NCBI RefSeq assembly: GCF_030867095.1
Contig: NC_081824.1
Coordinates: 348,848,203 to 348,912,202, forward strand
Source of the DNA: Alligator mississippiensis
Taxonomy: Eukaryota; Chordata; Crocodylia; Alligatoridae
Direction: 5' to 3'
Length of the DNA: 64,000 bases
Shown: in pieces, positions 21,827 to 34,420 of the stretch
Layout of the letters: each line of letters begins with the position of its first letter
How positions within the stretch are numbered: position 1 is the first letter of the stretch
The notes under the pieces: generated by a model
Seen by the model: the letters and a program-made list of their open reading frames with translations, nothing else
Told to the model about the DNA's origin: nothing
The model's database searches: none
Translations under genes and position numbers: made by a program

Positions 21827-23984
21827 ACCAAAGCATTGATGAGATTTGGAAAGTTAGTACCTTCCACAGTTTTTCCAAAAGTGTTCATCAGTGTTGCTTT
21901 CTGAAGGTTTTATGATCTTATAATAAAACTAAATTCAAGATTATGTTACAAAACCCCCATCACAAAATTGCCGTGCACAACTGGAATTACACTTATGCTT
22001 TTCAAAACCCAGATTTTCATCAATTGCTGTCCTAACTGGTTATATTGGTAAATCTTTTATTTCATTTTCAGCTGAACAATCTCATCATGTGGAAAAGAAA
22101 TATCCACTCTCCTTTCCTTTTGTATAATAACCATATCTGATCTTCCAGCATACACTTCCTGAAGCATAACAATTGAAAAATCCCATATTATTTTTACATT
22201 CTTACTCTGTACAACTGTGCCTGGTCTGTGGTGGTCATGGTCCATACTTGCAGAGTACTGAGCAAAGTATCTCACCCAACACAACACATAGTAGGTCAAT
22301 GGCAGAGCAAAGAATATATATAATCCAGCCATCCTGTGTCACACACTAGTGCCTTATCCACAGTTGGACCATGTTTCCTCTCTAAAAGCATTCAATAGTG
22401 ACAATTTATGTGACCTTGGGAATAAGGTTAAATTGCTTTAAAGTTTTAAGAAAGTAGCTTGGCTGAGTTTTTTGAAAACACAATAGATAAGAGGCAGCTG
22501 CTCTAGTCAAAGCCTTTCTATGGTAAATTAGGGGCTTTGGGGACAAACGTTCTACTTTATTTTTGTCAATCTGATGGAAGTCATAGGATTCAGCATCTGT
22601 TGTCAGTCACTCTGTGAAATGGAATTTCATATGGAAGGAAGGGGATTGTAAGAAAAAAACCAAGCAAAGAGAGATGAAAGGAACTGCATTAGAAGATAAA
22701 ATAGCTTTAGAAGAACTAAAGTTCATGCATTTGCAGCTAGAATCTACTGTCACAGTGGCTGGTCATGATGAACTTTGATATCTAAAGGTGTAACACCTGT
22801 CCTTCCCACTATTTTTAAAAATTTAACCACCACAAATTGTTAATGAAGGTAAAAAGGATTCCTACACATGTTGCAGTAATAAGACCCACTGCTGTAGTTT
22901 AGGGCTTGTAAATCAGCTTGCTATAGTTTTTCTCTCTACAGTCAATTCTGTCATGATGGAGAAAAAAGAAGAATAAAAGGACTGATAACATGCTGCCAGG
23001 GTACTATGACAGACACATATATCTTCTGTCCTTTCAATCAGTATTGCTACTGCTCAGTTCACTGAATCTTGTACTTCAGAGCATGAAACACTATTCATTT
23101 ACTCTTTTATATCATAAGTACAAGGAGCTTTATTCATATTCTCTTAGATCAATGGTAAAAAGAACTTTATTCATATTCTCTTAAGAAGGAAGCATCTACT
23201 TTTTTATAGATTGAAAGCAGGGATGTAACATACCTGTAAGGATTTATAAATGAAGAAACAGTGAATTTGGGTTTACACAATCCCAGAAACTAGCTCCAGA
23301 ATGAAAGCCTTTAGCAGTCGGAAGAATAAAAACTTCCCTCCCCTTCACCAAGGAAGGGAAGTTTACACCCTGATAAATTCAGTCAGCTTCACATATTTTT
23401 AGAATGTCTGTTTTTGCACTAGGACTACCTGCAGCAGACAATTGCTTGTCCTCTGTTAAAAAATACAACTCTCTAGGAGGTACAAAACAGGAAATGACTG
23501 CAACTCATACAAACATTCTACAATGCAAGCAAAATTGCAACATTGGAAAATGAAGGGGAAAATACACTTCATTATAGTCTTTAGTAATGCTATTAATCTA
23601 GAACATCACAGCCAGATTAAGAGTCTGTTGCAGTCTGATAGGAGTGTGAGCATCACTAATGCTTACTGATTAGAAGAAGCATTCCTCTAACTAGAAAGTT
23701 AGAAAGGGAAAAAAATTGATATGCCAATCTTGCCAACTTGAAGCACTCTCAAAGTAACATCTTGAGCACCACCAACTACACACAGCCTTTTATGAAATGA
23801 AGTCTGCCAAAAGCCAATGAGGCAAATACATTACAGTATCTACAGAATTCCAGCTAGCAGTGAAACTCCATGTACAAAGAAAGTATCATCTAAAGAGAAA
23901 TAAGTACACTCATACTTTTTGCTATTAGATATTACATTATTGACAGGAAATTAAATTGCTGCCTCTCCTTTAAAAAATGGATGT
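21827..23984. other. Non-coding; MIR-like remnant at 22286-22363
   Basis: AGGTCAATGGCAGAGCAAAG, then CACACTAGTGCCTTATCCAC, resembles the reverse strand of a MIR-type SINE. A 19-bp word CTTTATTCATATTCTCTTA occurs twice 38 bp apart (23128 and 23166). Otherwise nothing recognised. Confidence 0.45.
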
Positions 23985-24240
23985 GTCCCATAGCTAGAAC
24001 AGTGTACTAGAAATCAAGGCACGTAAAGTCTATATCCATCTCTGCTGTTGACCATCTGTATGACCTTGGCTAGACAGAAAATCAAGGCTGAAGAAAAGGG
24101 GCTTGATCTAATGTAGAGGACCAAAGTCTGGGAGTTTGACAATTCAGGGTGCCATATAGCTTAGGCAAATCTCTCTGCCTTCTGCCTCATCTTCTGTCTC
24201 CAAGAAGTCAAGATAATGAAACCCTCTTATACAAAACATT
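23985..24240 (+). repeat. MIR-like SINE, split
   Basis: CATCTCTGCTGTTGACC and GTATGACCTTGGCTAG match the MIR core (CTCTGCCACTAACTTGCTGT, then GTGACCTTGGGCAAG). After about 90 bp of other sequence it resumes as AGGCAAATCTCTCTGCCTTC, then GTCAAGATAATGAAACC, like the MIR 3' part. Confidence 0.6.
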
Positions 24241-24315
24241 GGGGTGAAATGGTATATAAGAACAAAATACCATTATATCATATATTGTTTGGTATATTTT
24301 TGGATTTAGTATATT

Positions 24316-24344
24316 TGTGTGTGTGTGTGTGTGTGTGTGTTGTG
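24316..24344 (+). repeat. (TG)n microsatellite
   Basis: About 14 TG units with one interruption. Confidence 0.98.
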
Positions 24345-24491
24345 CTGGATCAAAACAGTTAGCGTTTCTCTCTTTAAATAATTGTAGACTTTTCAGAGTC
24401 TGCTATTTTACATCTAAGTAGCTCATAACACTGCCCAACTCAGATTTGGGGAATTTATAGTGCAATGTGCTCACAATACTGTGAACACAGA

Positions 24492-24616
24492 CCAGGTAGG
24501 GAAGTGTATGCCATTTATATTTTAGTGATATAAAGTAACATTTATCTCACTAAAATACTACTAAAATATCAATAAAAATAGAAAATATTATAAAGGCTAT
24601 ATACTTCCCTATCTGG
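24492..24616. mobile_element. AT-rich 125-bp MITE, CCAGGTAGGGAAGTGTAT ends
   Basis: The left end CCAGGTAGGGAAGTGTAT and the reverse-complemented right end CCAGATAGGGAAGTATAT differ at only two places. Pairing continues inward through a CCATTTATA-like stretch and TTTTAGTGA-like words. No transposase family is assigned and no target duplication is obvious. Confidence 0.7.
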
Positions 24617-26493
24617 CCGGGGAGGGAAAAGCCATCATTTTTGATCCATCATGTTTTTAAATTGCATGTTTATTATCTGAATACAATATCACCCAGTTTT
24701 AAGAAATGATTTACCACACTGGAGCAAAAACATATATCCCCATTTTTTTCCCTAATGATTTAGTATGCAGATAAATGACATTGCAGTATCCAATAGGTGC
24801 TCATATGTGTGCAGCAGTATAAAACAGATATCAAAGTATGCAAGAGAATAGGGTAATTCAAACATGTCACATCGTGTGATTTCCCCCATGTATTACCAAC
24901 CCCCTTCAAGCTCAATTAGTGTTCAGGGCCCCAGTTCTGCAAAGCACTCAAGCATGCAGCTGATGAACAGTGCCATTTACCCACTGGCTTCAGTGAGACT
25001 ACTCACATGCCTAAAATTAAGCAAGTATTAGGTCTTGTTAGATTGAAGCCTCACTCATTGCGGCAAAATGCAGTTTTGGCAGATCTTCAGAGAGAGCCTC
25101 TTATGTTGTGGTTAAGAGTAATGGAGGAGAAATGGTGAGACAAAAGAGAGTGAACTAGAAAGAGAATAAATAAGGAAAGGTAGAGAAGGTGCAAAAAGAT
25201 TTACTGTTACACTCGAATCCCTGTGTTAATTAAAATGCAAGTGTAGTTTGAATTATAGGGCCATAATTCTATTTTGGAATTCTAGTGTCTATCCAAGCCA
25301 CTTGAGCCACACTCTTGAGGTTTATCATCGCCCCAAAAGTCTTCAATAAAAGCATAGCTCTGTAATTCACGGTGCTTGTTAATTTATTATATACAGGCCT
25401 GTATGTATTATAAATGAAAGCCTGTAATAGGTTTCAGAGCTGGTTGACTACATTGAAAAAATCTTCATTGTGTAATTTATTTGATCTATTTTGCCATTAA
25501 TCATTGGCTAAATTATTCAGTGAATAATAACTGACCAGCTACAGAGCTGGTCAAAAACTACTAGAAATATTTACAGAATATATTATAGTATTCAACAGAA
25601 AACTGTAGAATTTGATGAATAATGTATTTGAACACCTCTAATGGTTATACAAAAATGCTTTCTTGCTTCATTGGTATTGTACAGCATATTTTGTTTGCTA
25701 CATTCACACATGTCTGGTAGTTTTGTGTCTGTCTATATTTCTATATCAAACTACAACTTCCATTTTGTTTTCTGATACATTTTTGATTGTACAACCATAC
25801 TGTGACCTTTACATTTTGCTAGAATATTCAGAAGGTATTAGGGAGCATCTCCCATCTGTCAGAAAGCTTTAAGTAAAAGGCTGTTGAATCTTGATGATCT
25901 TCATTCCAATAGGAATCGTCTTGGGGAAAGAAGGGAGCCAGGCAGAGGAAACTATAATGTACAGGCAGGTTATGACAGAGGGAATGATCAACAGGCAACA
26001 TATTTTTGATCTTATGAAACTAATCAGGGAGGCACCTGACAGAGGACAGCTGCTTTGTAAAAGGAAGACTCTCATGTTGACCATTTTAGAGAAAGGAAGG
26101 CGAACCACAAGCACAAGGCAAGGCTGTGTAAGAGAAAAAGTGGAAGGGTCCTGAGATAATTCTGACCCAAGGCCAAAAAATGCTCCAGAATGGCAAGGCA
26201 ACTGAGGCAAACTAGGGTGTATATTCATGGCTTACAGTTTGCTCAAATTCCTGAGTTGTTGGGAATTAGTACTGAGTCAACTGGGCTGTGACCAAGGGCT
26301 GTGACCAAGGGGCAGCAGAGAGCCAGTACTGCAACCTCCTCAGGCACAGGGAAGATCAAAAGCACACTAAACTAATAATGTATGCACACTAAACACAGCC
26401 TGGCCAGAGTCCAAAACAAGAAGGTTAATCAGGGCTATGACAAGTGCAAGAAAAAGAGTAAGAAAGTAATAGCAGGAAAATAAATAGAATGGG
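24617..26493. other. Non-coding; ancient hairpin repeat at 24924-25050
   Basis: CAGGGCCCCAGTTCTGCAAA, then GCACTCAAGCATGC and CTTCAGTGAGACTACTCACA, is an old interspersed hairpin-type repeat I recognise from reptile and other amniote genomes. No gene seen. 26288-26310 has a short GCTGTGACCAAGGG direct repeat. Confidence 0.5.
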
Positions 26494-26768
26494 TAGGGAC
26501 CTACCTAAATCGTGGTTTCATAGATTTCACGGAACCCGCAGAAAACAGAGCTGTTCGTGATTGCCAGAAAATCCAGCATTGGCTCCAATTTCCTTTGAAA
26601 TCAACCAAAAAGAAAAAAAAGCAGTTGTGACATAGACTGAGTGAAGGCATCCTCCACCAGTCAGTGGCAAGGAGGAGGCTGCCATGAAATGCCCGTGAAA
26701 TTGGCTCTGCGTACCACAAGCAGGTCACAAAAAAACCTTTGTCTCAATGACAGTTAGGCAGGCCCCTA
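26494..26768. mobile_element. hAT-like MITE, TAGGGACCTACCTAAAT ends
   Basis: The left end TAGGGACCTACCTAAATCG mirrors the right end CAGTTAGGCAGGCCCCTA. Internal TTTCATAGATTTCACGGAAC is part of the element. A convincing 8-bp target duplication is not visible. The element at 54792-55337 has related ends. Confidence 0.65.
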
Positions 26769-28231
26769 GTTTTGGGCCAAGTTTTCCAGCACAAACCCTA
26801 CTTATTACACCTCTTCTATGAATGTCCATGACCATTTATTTGCCTTCACAGGTTAAAAGTTTGGTGCCCTTATTATGTACTTTAACTTTTCTGAACAAAC
26901 CATTATGGCCAGGAGATCATTGGAAATAGATTAATCCATTTAATATGAGATCTGCAAATTCTGGGCACACAAGCTGTTCTTTGATTGAACATCAGAGCAG
27001 TGACCTATCTACTTTTTTATGGCATTCTGAATGTGTTCATCACTGAAATACCAACAAATCTTTGATGTTCTCTTACCCTTCATACAAATTCACAGTAAAT
27101 ACAGTGGCATGATTTCTATCTGTGTGTGTGGTCATGCGTGTGAGATTACCATTGTGATCAATATAATCTAAGAAAGTGGCCAGCTTCAATATCCACATGA
27201 TGCAGATTTAAATTAATGGAGCTATGCCAGTTGGCACTTAAGTTCTGGCTGACAGAGCCTGTGTTTATGCAATTTTTATATCCTGTATTCAAAAACAGGA
27301 TGACTGAGGGATTTTTTCTGGATAGCTAAAGACACCTAAAATGCATAAGCTCTTTGCAATAATTCTCAAGAAATGTTCTGCCTCTCAGCCAGCCAGTGAT
27401 ACTGGGCCTGTTTCAAATCCCATGCAAATCAGTAATTGCTTTGTATTGCCATTTGCTGCACTGAAATCCAAAAACTGAAGTCTTAGAGAATCTTAAATTT
27501 TTCTATAGTTTTCCTTGGGTAGAAGCAAGGTATCTCTGAATGGTGGACAATTTTGGCCCCATATCTGCAATACTTTACATGACACAGAAGTCCAAGATGG
27601 ATCCTGCTAGTTGTACTCATGAAAATAGTGGGGAGGTGCTATTTGCAGAATTTATATGACCCATAATATTCAGAGGTTCACTTGTGGAATTAAAAATTAA
27701 GGCTAAATTATAGAGAAGTTAACATCAAGTGCCACCTAGCTCTGCATTTTATCACCCTCATACTCCATCCAGCCAGTCTAGCTACCCGATGCTGCCACCC
27801 GGAGCCCAAGGCTGACCCCCAGGGTCCCCTGCTCTGCCCTGGCTCTAACCGCTGCAGTCCCAGGTACACATTTAAATACTGCACTTGGGAACAGTTTTCT
27901 CTGGTGCAAACTGTGCCACAGTTTATCACATTGCCTTCATGGCATGTGTAAATACACCCATTGTCAGTAAGGGTATCTTAATATGGCCCTTAATCTACAC
28001 GGAGTTTTAAATAAAGAACTATATACCTCCTTTGTGCATACAGCTCTCTCTAACATCTGTGAAAGCTGCATGTCCAAAATGACAATATACTGCCCAATTG
28101 ACCGTTTATACTGTAATAGGTAACACTTTGATTTGATGGTTCCTCATTAGTGTGCTGGAAAGACATAATAGTCAATATATGCTATGTAAATATTTTACAA
28201 ATAATAAACCTAAACACAAAATCCTCACCTA
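26769..28231. other. Non-coding; MITE end near 27935-27961
   Basis: GC-rich 27740-27880 precedes CATGGCATGTGTAAATACAC and CCATTG, the inverted form of the TGGG..GT..ACATG termini seen elsewhere. The partner end is not found. No gene. Confidence 0.4.
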
Positions 28232-28306
28232 GTTATTATTCAGGCAAAGTTCTCATTGATTACATTGTGAACATTGCCTGAGTAGAGCTGCAGGATTTGG
28301 CCCAAA
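28232..28306. repeat. Ancient amniote hairpin repeat
   Basis: TTATTCAGGCAAAGTTCTCA and TGTGAACATTGCCTGAGTAG are inverted copies, followed by GCTGCAGGATTTGGCCC. I recognise this arrangement as a widespread old amniote repeat. Confidence 0.6.
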
Positions 28307-31300
28307 CACATTTATTCTGTAGAATTGTTATTACAAAACAATCACTGCAAATGCAATTATTTTCAGGACAGCACAGCAGAGAATGCCCTATTCCCCAAGT
28401 AGACATCAAACCCAATAATTAGGAAAAAACAATGAACGCTCCAGAATGATTTGGTGAGTAATCACAAGTAACAGCAAACACAATCTATGCCAGTGAATAT
28501 TATTCCACTTCAAATACAGTGGCAAACTGAAACAGAAGAACAAACAAGAGACATCTTGGGACAAACAAGTTGTGTTTTACTGTCATTGTGTGTAAGCAGT
28601 TGCTGGTAAAAGCATATTATTTAAAATATCTAAATTCTGAATACAAAAAAGCTCACTAAATGTTTTTCAGGTTTTTTTCATAGCACAGGTTTCATAAAGA
28701 TGAGTTTTACTTTATTGTGATCTTTAAAACGTTGGCTATAATACTTCCGTCAATTCATTTCAAATAAAAACCACCAGGGTCATAGAAACAACCCGCTCTT
28801 ACTAGAGGTCATTCAGTAATCATTGCTTTGCCCTGATGCCATTTAATTACTTCAGCATTCTCCATTGAAGCCTTTCTACCAATTCATTAAAAAGTCAACT
28901 CTATGAACTGTTTCTGTGTGACTGCTGCAAGTACGTGATTTAAATTGTGTATATGAGCAACGTATGGTAACCACAGATACCACCACACAGTAACTGCTGA
29001 GCAATAAAGAAATGGCTTGCTAGGCTGTGAGGATGATACTAAGATCAGATATGGCTCAGAAACAAAGGTGCTGGAAATTTCCTTTTTTTGATATTTGGTT
29101 TCAGTCCAGTTGAACTAAAACCATTTGTTTTTCAAAATTTCTAGCAACTGGAAGTTCCCTGGCCCCTGAAGATGCACAGTGAAATGAGTATTCTTGTCAG
29201 TATCAGTATTAACCCAGATCATGAAATTGACAAGAACATCAAGTTCCCAAGGTCCCTTCTCCAAGCAGATGCAATATATGCTTTGCCCCAGAACCAGGGA
29301 CCTCATAGTGGCCACTGCTTCCAGCTCAGGGCAGAACTATTAGATGCACCTATTTCAGGGCCTAATAATCTGAAACTTCTAAAATCCCTAGCACAGGACA
29401 CATGCAGCTTGTATACCCTGAGACCAAGGACTGCAGCTTTCTGGTTGGAGATGGGAGCAATAGAAAGATGGCTAATGAGTATGTAAAAACTGAAATTACT
29501 ACATCAAGGTAAAAGCAAATTTCAAGCAGCCTCATGCTTCAACATTGAGAGAGAAAGAATGTCTCCAGAATATGTTACCAACAGGCACATTGAAATATAA
29601 ATCTGGCATATACAATTTTAATAAATCTCTCAAATCAGTGGCCATACCATTTAACTGGAGAAAAACATAATTTGGACAATGACAGATCCTTTAGTGTGAC
29701 TTCAGCAGTAAGCATGCTTTCAGAACAAATTTTCAAGGAATAAATAATTAAAGACATGGATGTAAATAGAAAATGAGACAAAACTACAATGTGAGTTTAG
29801 CAAAAAAAGATCAAGCCAGAGTAATCCAATACCTATCTTTGGTAAGTGATTTTCTAAAAAAAGGACTTTTTATGAATATAATGTAAAACTATAGATGCAT
29901 TAGCATTAACAGATTCAGCAGAAAATAACTTTAAATTCACATGTGTAGATTCAGCACATTACATCCACATATCTCACAGTGAAAATATGGAAGCCTTTTT
30001 GAGATCACCTTTTTGCCTGAGAGCTGTAAAGAATCCCATAGGAAAATGCAGACTGCTCTCTAGGCATACTGAGAACTTCTGTAAAGATAAGGTCAGGGAG
30101 GATAATGTGTTTTTTACTTTGGGGAGTGGTCTCAGTGTAGAGGAAGGTTATACAGGTAGGAATATTTTAATAGCAGACTACTTAGTGTGAGTAAAGGGGA
30201 CATATTAGTGAGTATTAGGCCCCAAGCAAGCTGCCAGCTGCACTTTGACTGGTATGTTTTTTGACTTTGAAGAGTAGCTCTATGCCAGTATACTAATGCA
30301 GAGGTGATAAATTCTTCTACCTAAAATCAGGAGCTGAAGATCCAAGAAGAATTCCTGTTATAAGCCTGTTAATAAACATCAGATCTCTCACTTCCCACCA
30401 TCTCCCTCCAATGTCTTTATGTCTTAGTAGAATTACCTTCGCATTCTCTACTGTGAGCATAAGTCAGCCAAGACACAGTTACAGCCAGGCTCTGGAAAAG
30501 CACATGCCCATATTCCATAGATGAGATTGAAAAAAGCAGCAGAGCTGAAGGTCATTCTACAAGGCTCCTCAGCATGAGTCAAAGCAGCAGAGTCTAGTGC
30601 TTTGCTCATGGTGCTTTTATACAAGTGCTACAAAGATTGCACTAGTTTCAAGTTGATTCCTAGTGTAATGTGAGTGTTGATTCTGATCCTTGAACTCTGG
30701 TGTATTTTGGTTCTAGCCATCTTAAAAACACATTTGTCTTCTTCTGACACATGAGCTCAATAGGGATGCTCTCACTGACAGAATTAAGATTTTGACTCTG
30801 CATGGGTTGCAAGCAGAGCATTCTCAGTTCTCAGAGGGAGCATTGGACACTGGGATTTGCTTCCTTGTTAGACTGAAAGCCCATTAAATACTCAATGCCT
30901 ATTTGCTTCTCCAGATAAGATTTCAGCACAGCCCTTTTCTCATTACTTCAATCCACTCAGTTCTTCCATTCTGCTTTTCTGGGTTCTGCTTCCTAGTTTT
31001 CATTAGAGCTACTCTGACGAGAACAAAGAAATTGTCTGTTAATATGTAAATGTAAAGGTGATGTTACTTTCAAGAAGTAAATAATCATGTTTAGCTTCTG
31101 AGCTTAGATACAAGGGGATAGTGATATGCTCTATTACTACATAGCTCTAATTTTGGCCTCTATCAATTAAAAACACAACTACTAATGAATCAGGAATGAA
31201 GTCTTAATAAAAAATAAGATTAAAAATATGTATCATGTTTTTCATTTTTGATATATGTACTAAATATTCTCTTTCATCACTGCAGGAAGATAGTGATCTT

Positions 31301-31630
31301 GCCAAGAGCTATAGCAGAAGGAGGGAAAAAACAGTGATAAACAGCCAACAGTTAACCATTTAGCTGCCAAATGTCATTAAAGCTGAATCTCAAACATCTA
31401 AATGGTTTAAATTTGTCAGTGCAAAGCGTAAACATAATGAGGAATGGGCATTATGCTCCTTGTGTAACTCCTGCAATTACCATGACTTACAACTATCAGA
31501 TCTCTCATGTGGAACAGTACTGGTTATTGTTTGTTGCTTGTTCCATGATTGAATTGACAATACTCTTTGGGTTTTAAGAATTTGATGATGTTCAGGTTAA
31601 GATCTGGATCCTCCGCCCTGCCTCCACCCC
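28307..31630. other. Non-coding, nothing recognised
   Basis: Over 3 kb of AT-rich sequence. Short frames at 29172-29486 and 29987-30190 have no domain. If anything here is functional it would be regulatory, which cannot be judged from one sequence. Confidence 0.4.
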
Positions 31631-31885
31631 TGCCTAGCTGTGGCTGACAGCTGACCATAAACAGGAGGTGGGGATGGGGAGAGAGTCTGTGCTGGCTCAG
31701 GTCTGGGAGAGTCAGGGTCGGGTTGGGTGGGAGAAGCCTCAACTCTCCTCCCTGTCCCACTGCCTAGTTGTGGTTGACAGCTGGCCACAGGCAGGAGGTG
31801 AAGCTGAAGAAACGGTCTCTGCTGGCGCAGCTTTGTGAGAGTCTGGGGGCAGGACCCGCTGAGCACTTAGCTGGAGCAGCCAAGT
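31631..31885 (+). repeat. 130-bp tandem repeat, two copies
   Basis: TGCCTAGCTGTGGCTGACAG at 31631 recurs as TGCCTAGTTGTGGTTGACAG at 31761, each followed by CTG(A/G)CCA, then CAGGAGGTG, a GAGAGAGTCT- or ACGGTCTCT-like word and GCTGGC.CAG. GC-rich against an AT-rich background. Confidence 0.75.
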
Positions 31886-33797
31886 GTGGGCTGAGTGCTA
31901 GCATGCCTCCCTGAGAAGGGAGGCTAGCGAGGAGACACAGAGATGCCTGCGATGCCAGCAGACAGCAACCTAACATGAATAGGCAGGGGATCTGGTACAG
32001 AAGTTCAGTGCACCCATCTAACTTAAATTGATCCAGATCTATCTTAGACCAGGTTTGGCCATTTTTAAACCAGTCTATGTGTGCTGAACTTCTATTCTGT
32101 TATGGGTGTAGACCAGTTTTCAGGCACTTATACCAGTTTATGTGCAATGTCTGTACCCAGCCAGAAAGTACAGGGTCCATACAAAATTGATGGCTGAAAG
32201 GGCTGGTAACTGGATGAGGAACATTTCATCCCTACATTTCTGATTGATAACTGGCCCACTTTAATAATGACCAAGGGATATTGCTATCTCACTGCTGTTG
32301 GTGCTGATGTGATTTATGAGCCATTTTTGGAAATGTTGACACATAAATCTAAAGAATAAATAAATAAATATAGACTGCAAACCAATATACAAGCTGTAAG
32401 TGAACATAAAAACATTGAACATTTGATTAGTTTGTCATTCATAACAGAAACTATGATTCTACAGTCCATCAGTTTTCTTCAGTTAATTGGCTCAAATGAG
32501 CTCCTGTATGATAGGATTTATGTACTAATTGTTCTTACGTTTTATTAGAACTTCATAGTGGTGATGCTCTACTTGTGATTTAAAGGGTACTCTTATCATA
32601 AATCCGTTATTTCAAACTCTTCTAGCTTTTAAGATAAAGAAAATATTTTTGGACTGAAATTTCTTCAGGGCACCTTAAGTGCAGAGATGAACATTTCGAT
32701 AAAGTTCCTAAAAATTCTAATTTGCCATTTTGGGGATATTGGTAGTTTCACCAGGATGTTCTGAAAGTAAAAACATGCCATTTTGCACTTGCCATCTTTC
32801 CCCCCGCAACAAAAGACCATTGGAAACCTGTGATTCATTTATATAGTTCTGCTACATGACCCAGTGACATTCAATCCTGAAGCCAAATGAAGGATAAGTA
32901 TTAACCAAAGAGTTGCAATGACACGCATGTCCCTAGATGAATTATGGAAAACACTCCAGTTAAAAAGAAAACAACTATAGTATATATTCATATGTTGCAT
33001 TATTTATGATTACAGGGAAGACATATGCATGTGGTAAAAATAAAATCTTTGATAATATTGTCTGTGAAGACTTGCAGATGAGTAAGTTGAAGAGCCACTT
33101 GTGGCTCATGAACTGTGATTGAAGGATCATGGATTGTAAACTGTTCCTTAGTGTTGTTTTATTTTCTTCTATTCTCCATTATACCCTTCTGGCATATCTT
33201 GCATTAATGTAAACTATAAAGTAATCAAGGGAAAACACCATCTTTAACCATGAACCAAATTCAAATAGCTTGACTAATGTTGAACAGTATCTGATGCTGA
33301 TGAGACTACTTATGGAGTGAGGTGCTGCTTTGTCAATGTAACTGTCTACATATAAAAATAGTTTACCATACTTTCTCACATACAACACACACTTTGGCAC
33401 AAAAAAACAGCTGCTGGAAGTTGTGGGGGGAAGATATTGTAATCAATATGGCAGTTTCTGACACTTACACTTCTGATGGGCAAACCAAACATAAGACTAC
33501 ATGTGATCCACAAGTAGCAGAACAACAAGCATGCTTGGCTCCCTAGCTGTTGCTACTCAGTCACTTACTACAAAGAAGCATCTTTTTTTTCCCTTATGCT
33601 TTTCAAAAACAAGGTACTTATCTTACTCTGCTGCAAAATGTATTTGAGAAAATATGGTATTTATTTCTGATTTAGATGTCCCCATTTGAAAACTCTCATA
33701 TATGAAGTTTAACATTTTTAGAATCATATGAACTTCAAGGGTCAACATGATTAAAATACATAACAAAAACCAAAGAGAGCCACATCGCTCAGACTCC
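31886..33797. other. Non-coding; MITE-like segment 31995-32165
   Basis: CCATTTTTAAACCAGTCTAT, then GCTGAACTTCTATTCTG and CTTATACCAGTTTATGTG, recur in similar form at 36545-36625, marking an unnamed interspersed repeat. The rest is AT-rich with nothing recognised. Confidence 0.45.
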
Positions 33798-34420
33798 AGT
33801 ACTGACAACACATGAGGCCAGCCCAAGACCATCCCTACCATGCCAGATCCAGCACCCATGACTTCTGCTCTGGCTGGTCCAGGACTACACTGCACATTCT
33901 GGCTGGTCCAGAATACAAACCTCACATAGTGCCCACTCCAGCTGGTCCAAGGCAGATGCCACATGCAACATGGGTCCCAGATCAGTTGCCACCTGAGGCA
34001 CAGTCCTGTACCAGCCAGAGTGAGAACTGGATCCAGCATGCAAGTGGGGTGTTCCGTGAGTTTGCTGTACGTTGGATCCAGCATCTGCTCTGGCTGGTTC
34101 AGGACTGCACTGCATACGGTGCCCACTCCAGCCAGTCCAGGACCCGCACTGCACACCATGTCCATCCCAGGCTGGCTGGTACCACATGAGGCTTATGTCC
34201 CAGTCCAACCAGAGCAGGAGCTCTGTGTGGCACAGTCCTGGACCAGCTGGAGTGAGCCCTACAGGCACTGGATCTAGCATGCAAAGTATGAGGGGGATTG
34301 ATCCATGGGCTAAGTCCAGTTTGCAAGGCTGGCCCCATGCTGTTCTGGCACATGAACCAGTCCCAGGCCATTCATATGAGTGACCATTGGGGCCAGATGT
34401 GTTTTACACCCCTGTCCTAA
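33798..34420. mobile_element. hAT-like element with duplicated interior
   Basis: The right end GGGGCCAGATGTGTTTTACA followed by CCCCTGTCC fits a CAGGGGTGTAAAACACAT-type terminus read in reverse. ACAACACATGAGGCC near 33806 may be the damaged left end. Inside, a roughly 229-bp unit is present twice (33847-34075 and 34076 to about 34300), each starting ATCCAGCA and containing CTCTGGCTGGT, CCACTCCAGC and GGCACAGTCCTG.ACCAG. Confidence 0.5.

Noticed and set aside
24316..24344. Direct-repeat array as CRISPR
   Set aside because: A dinucleotide microsatellite in animal DNA. No spacer-repeat structure anywhere in the window.
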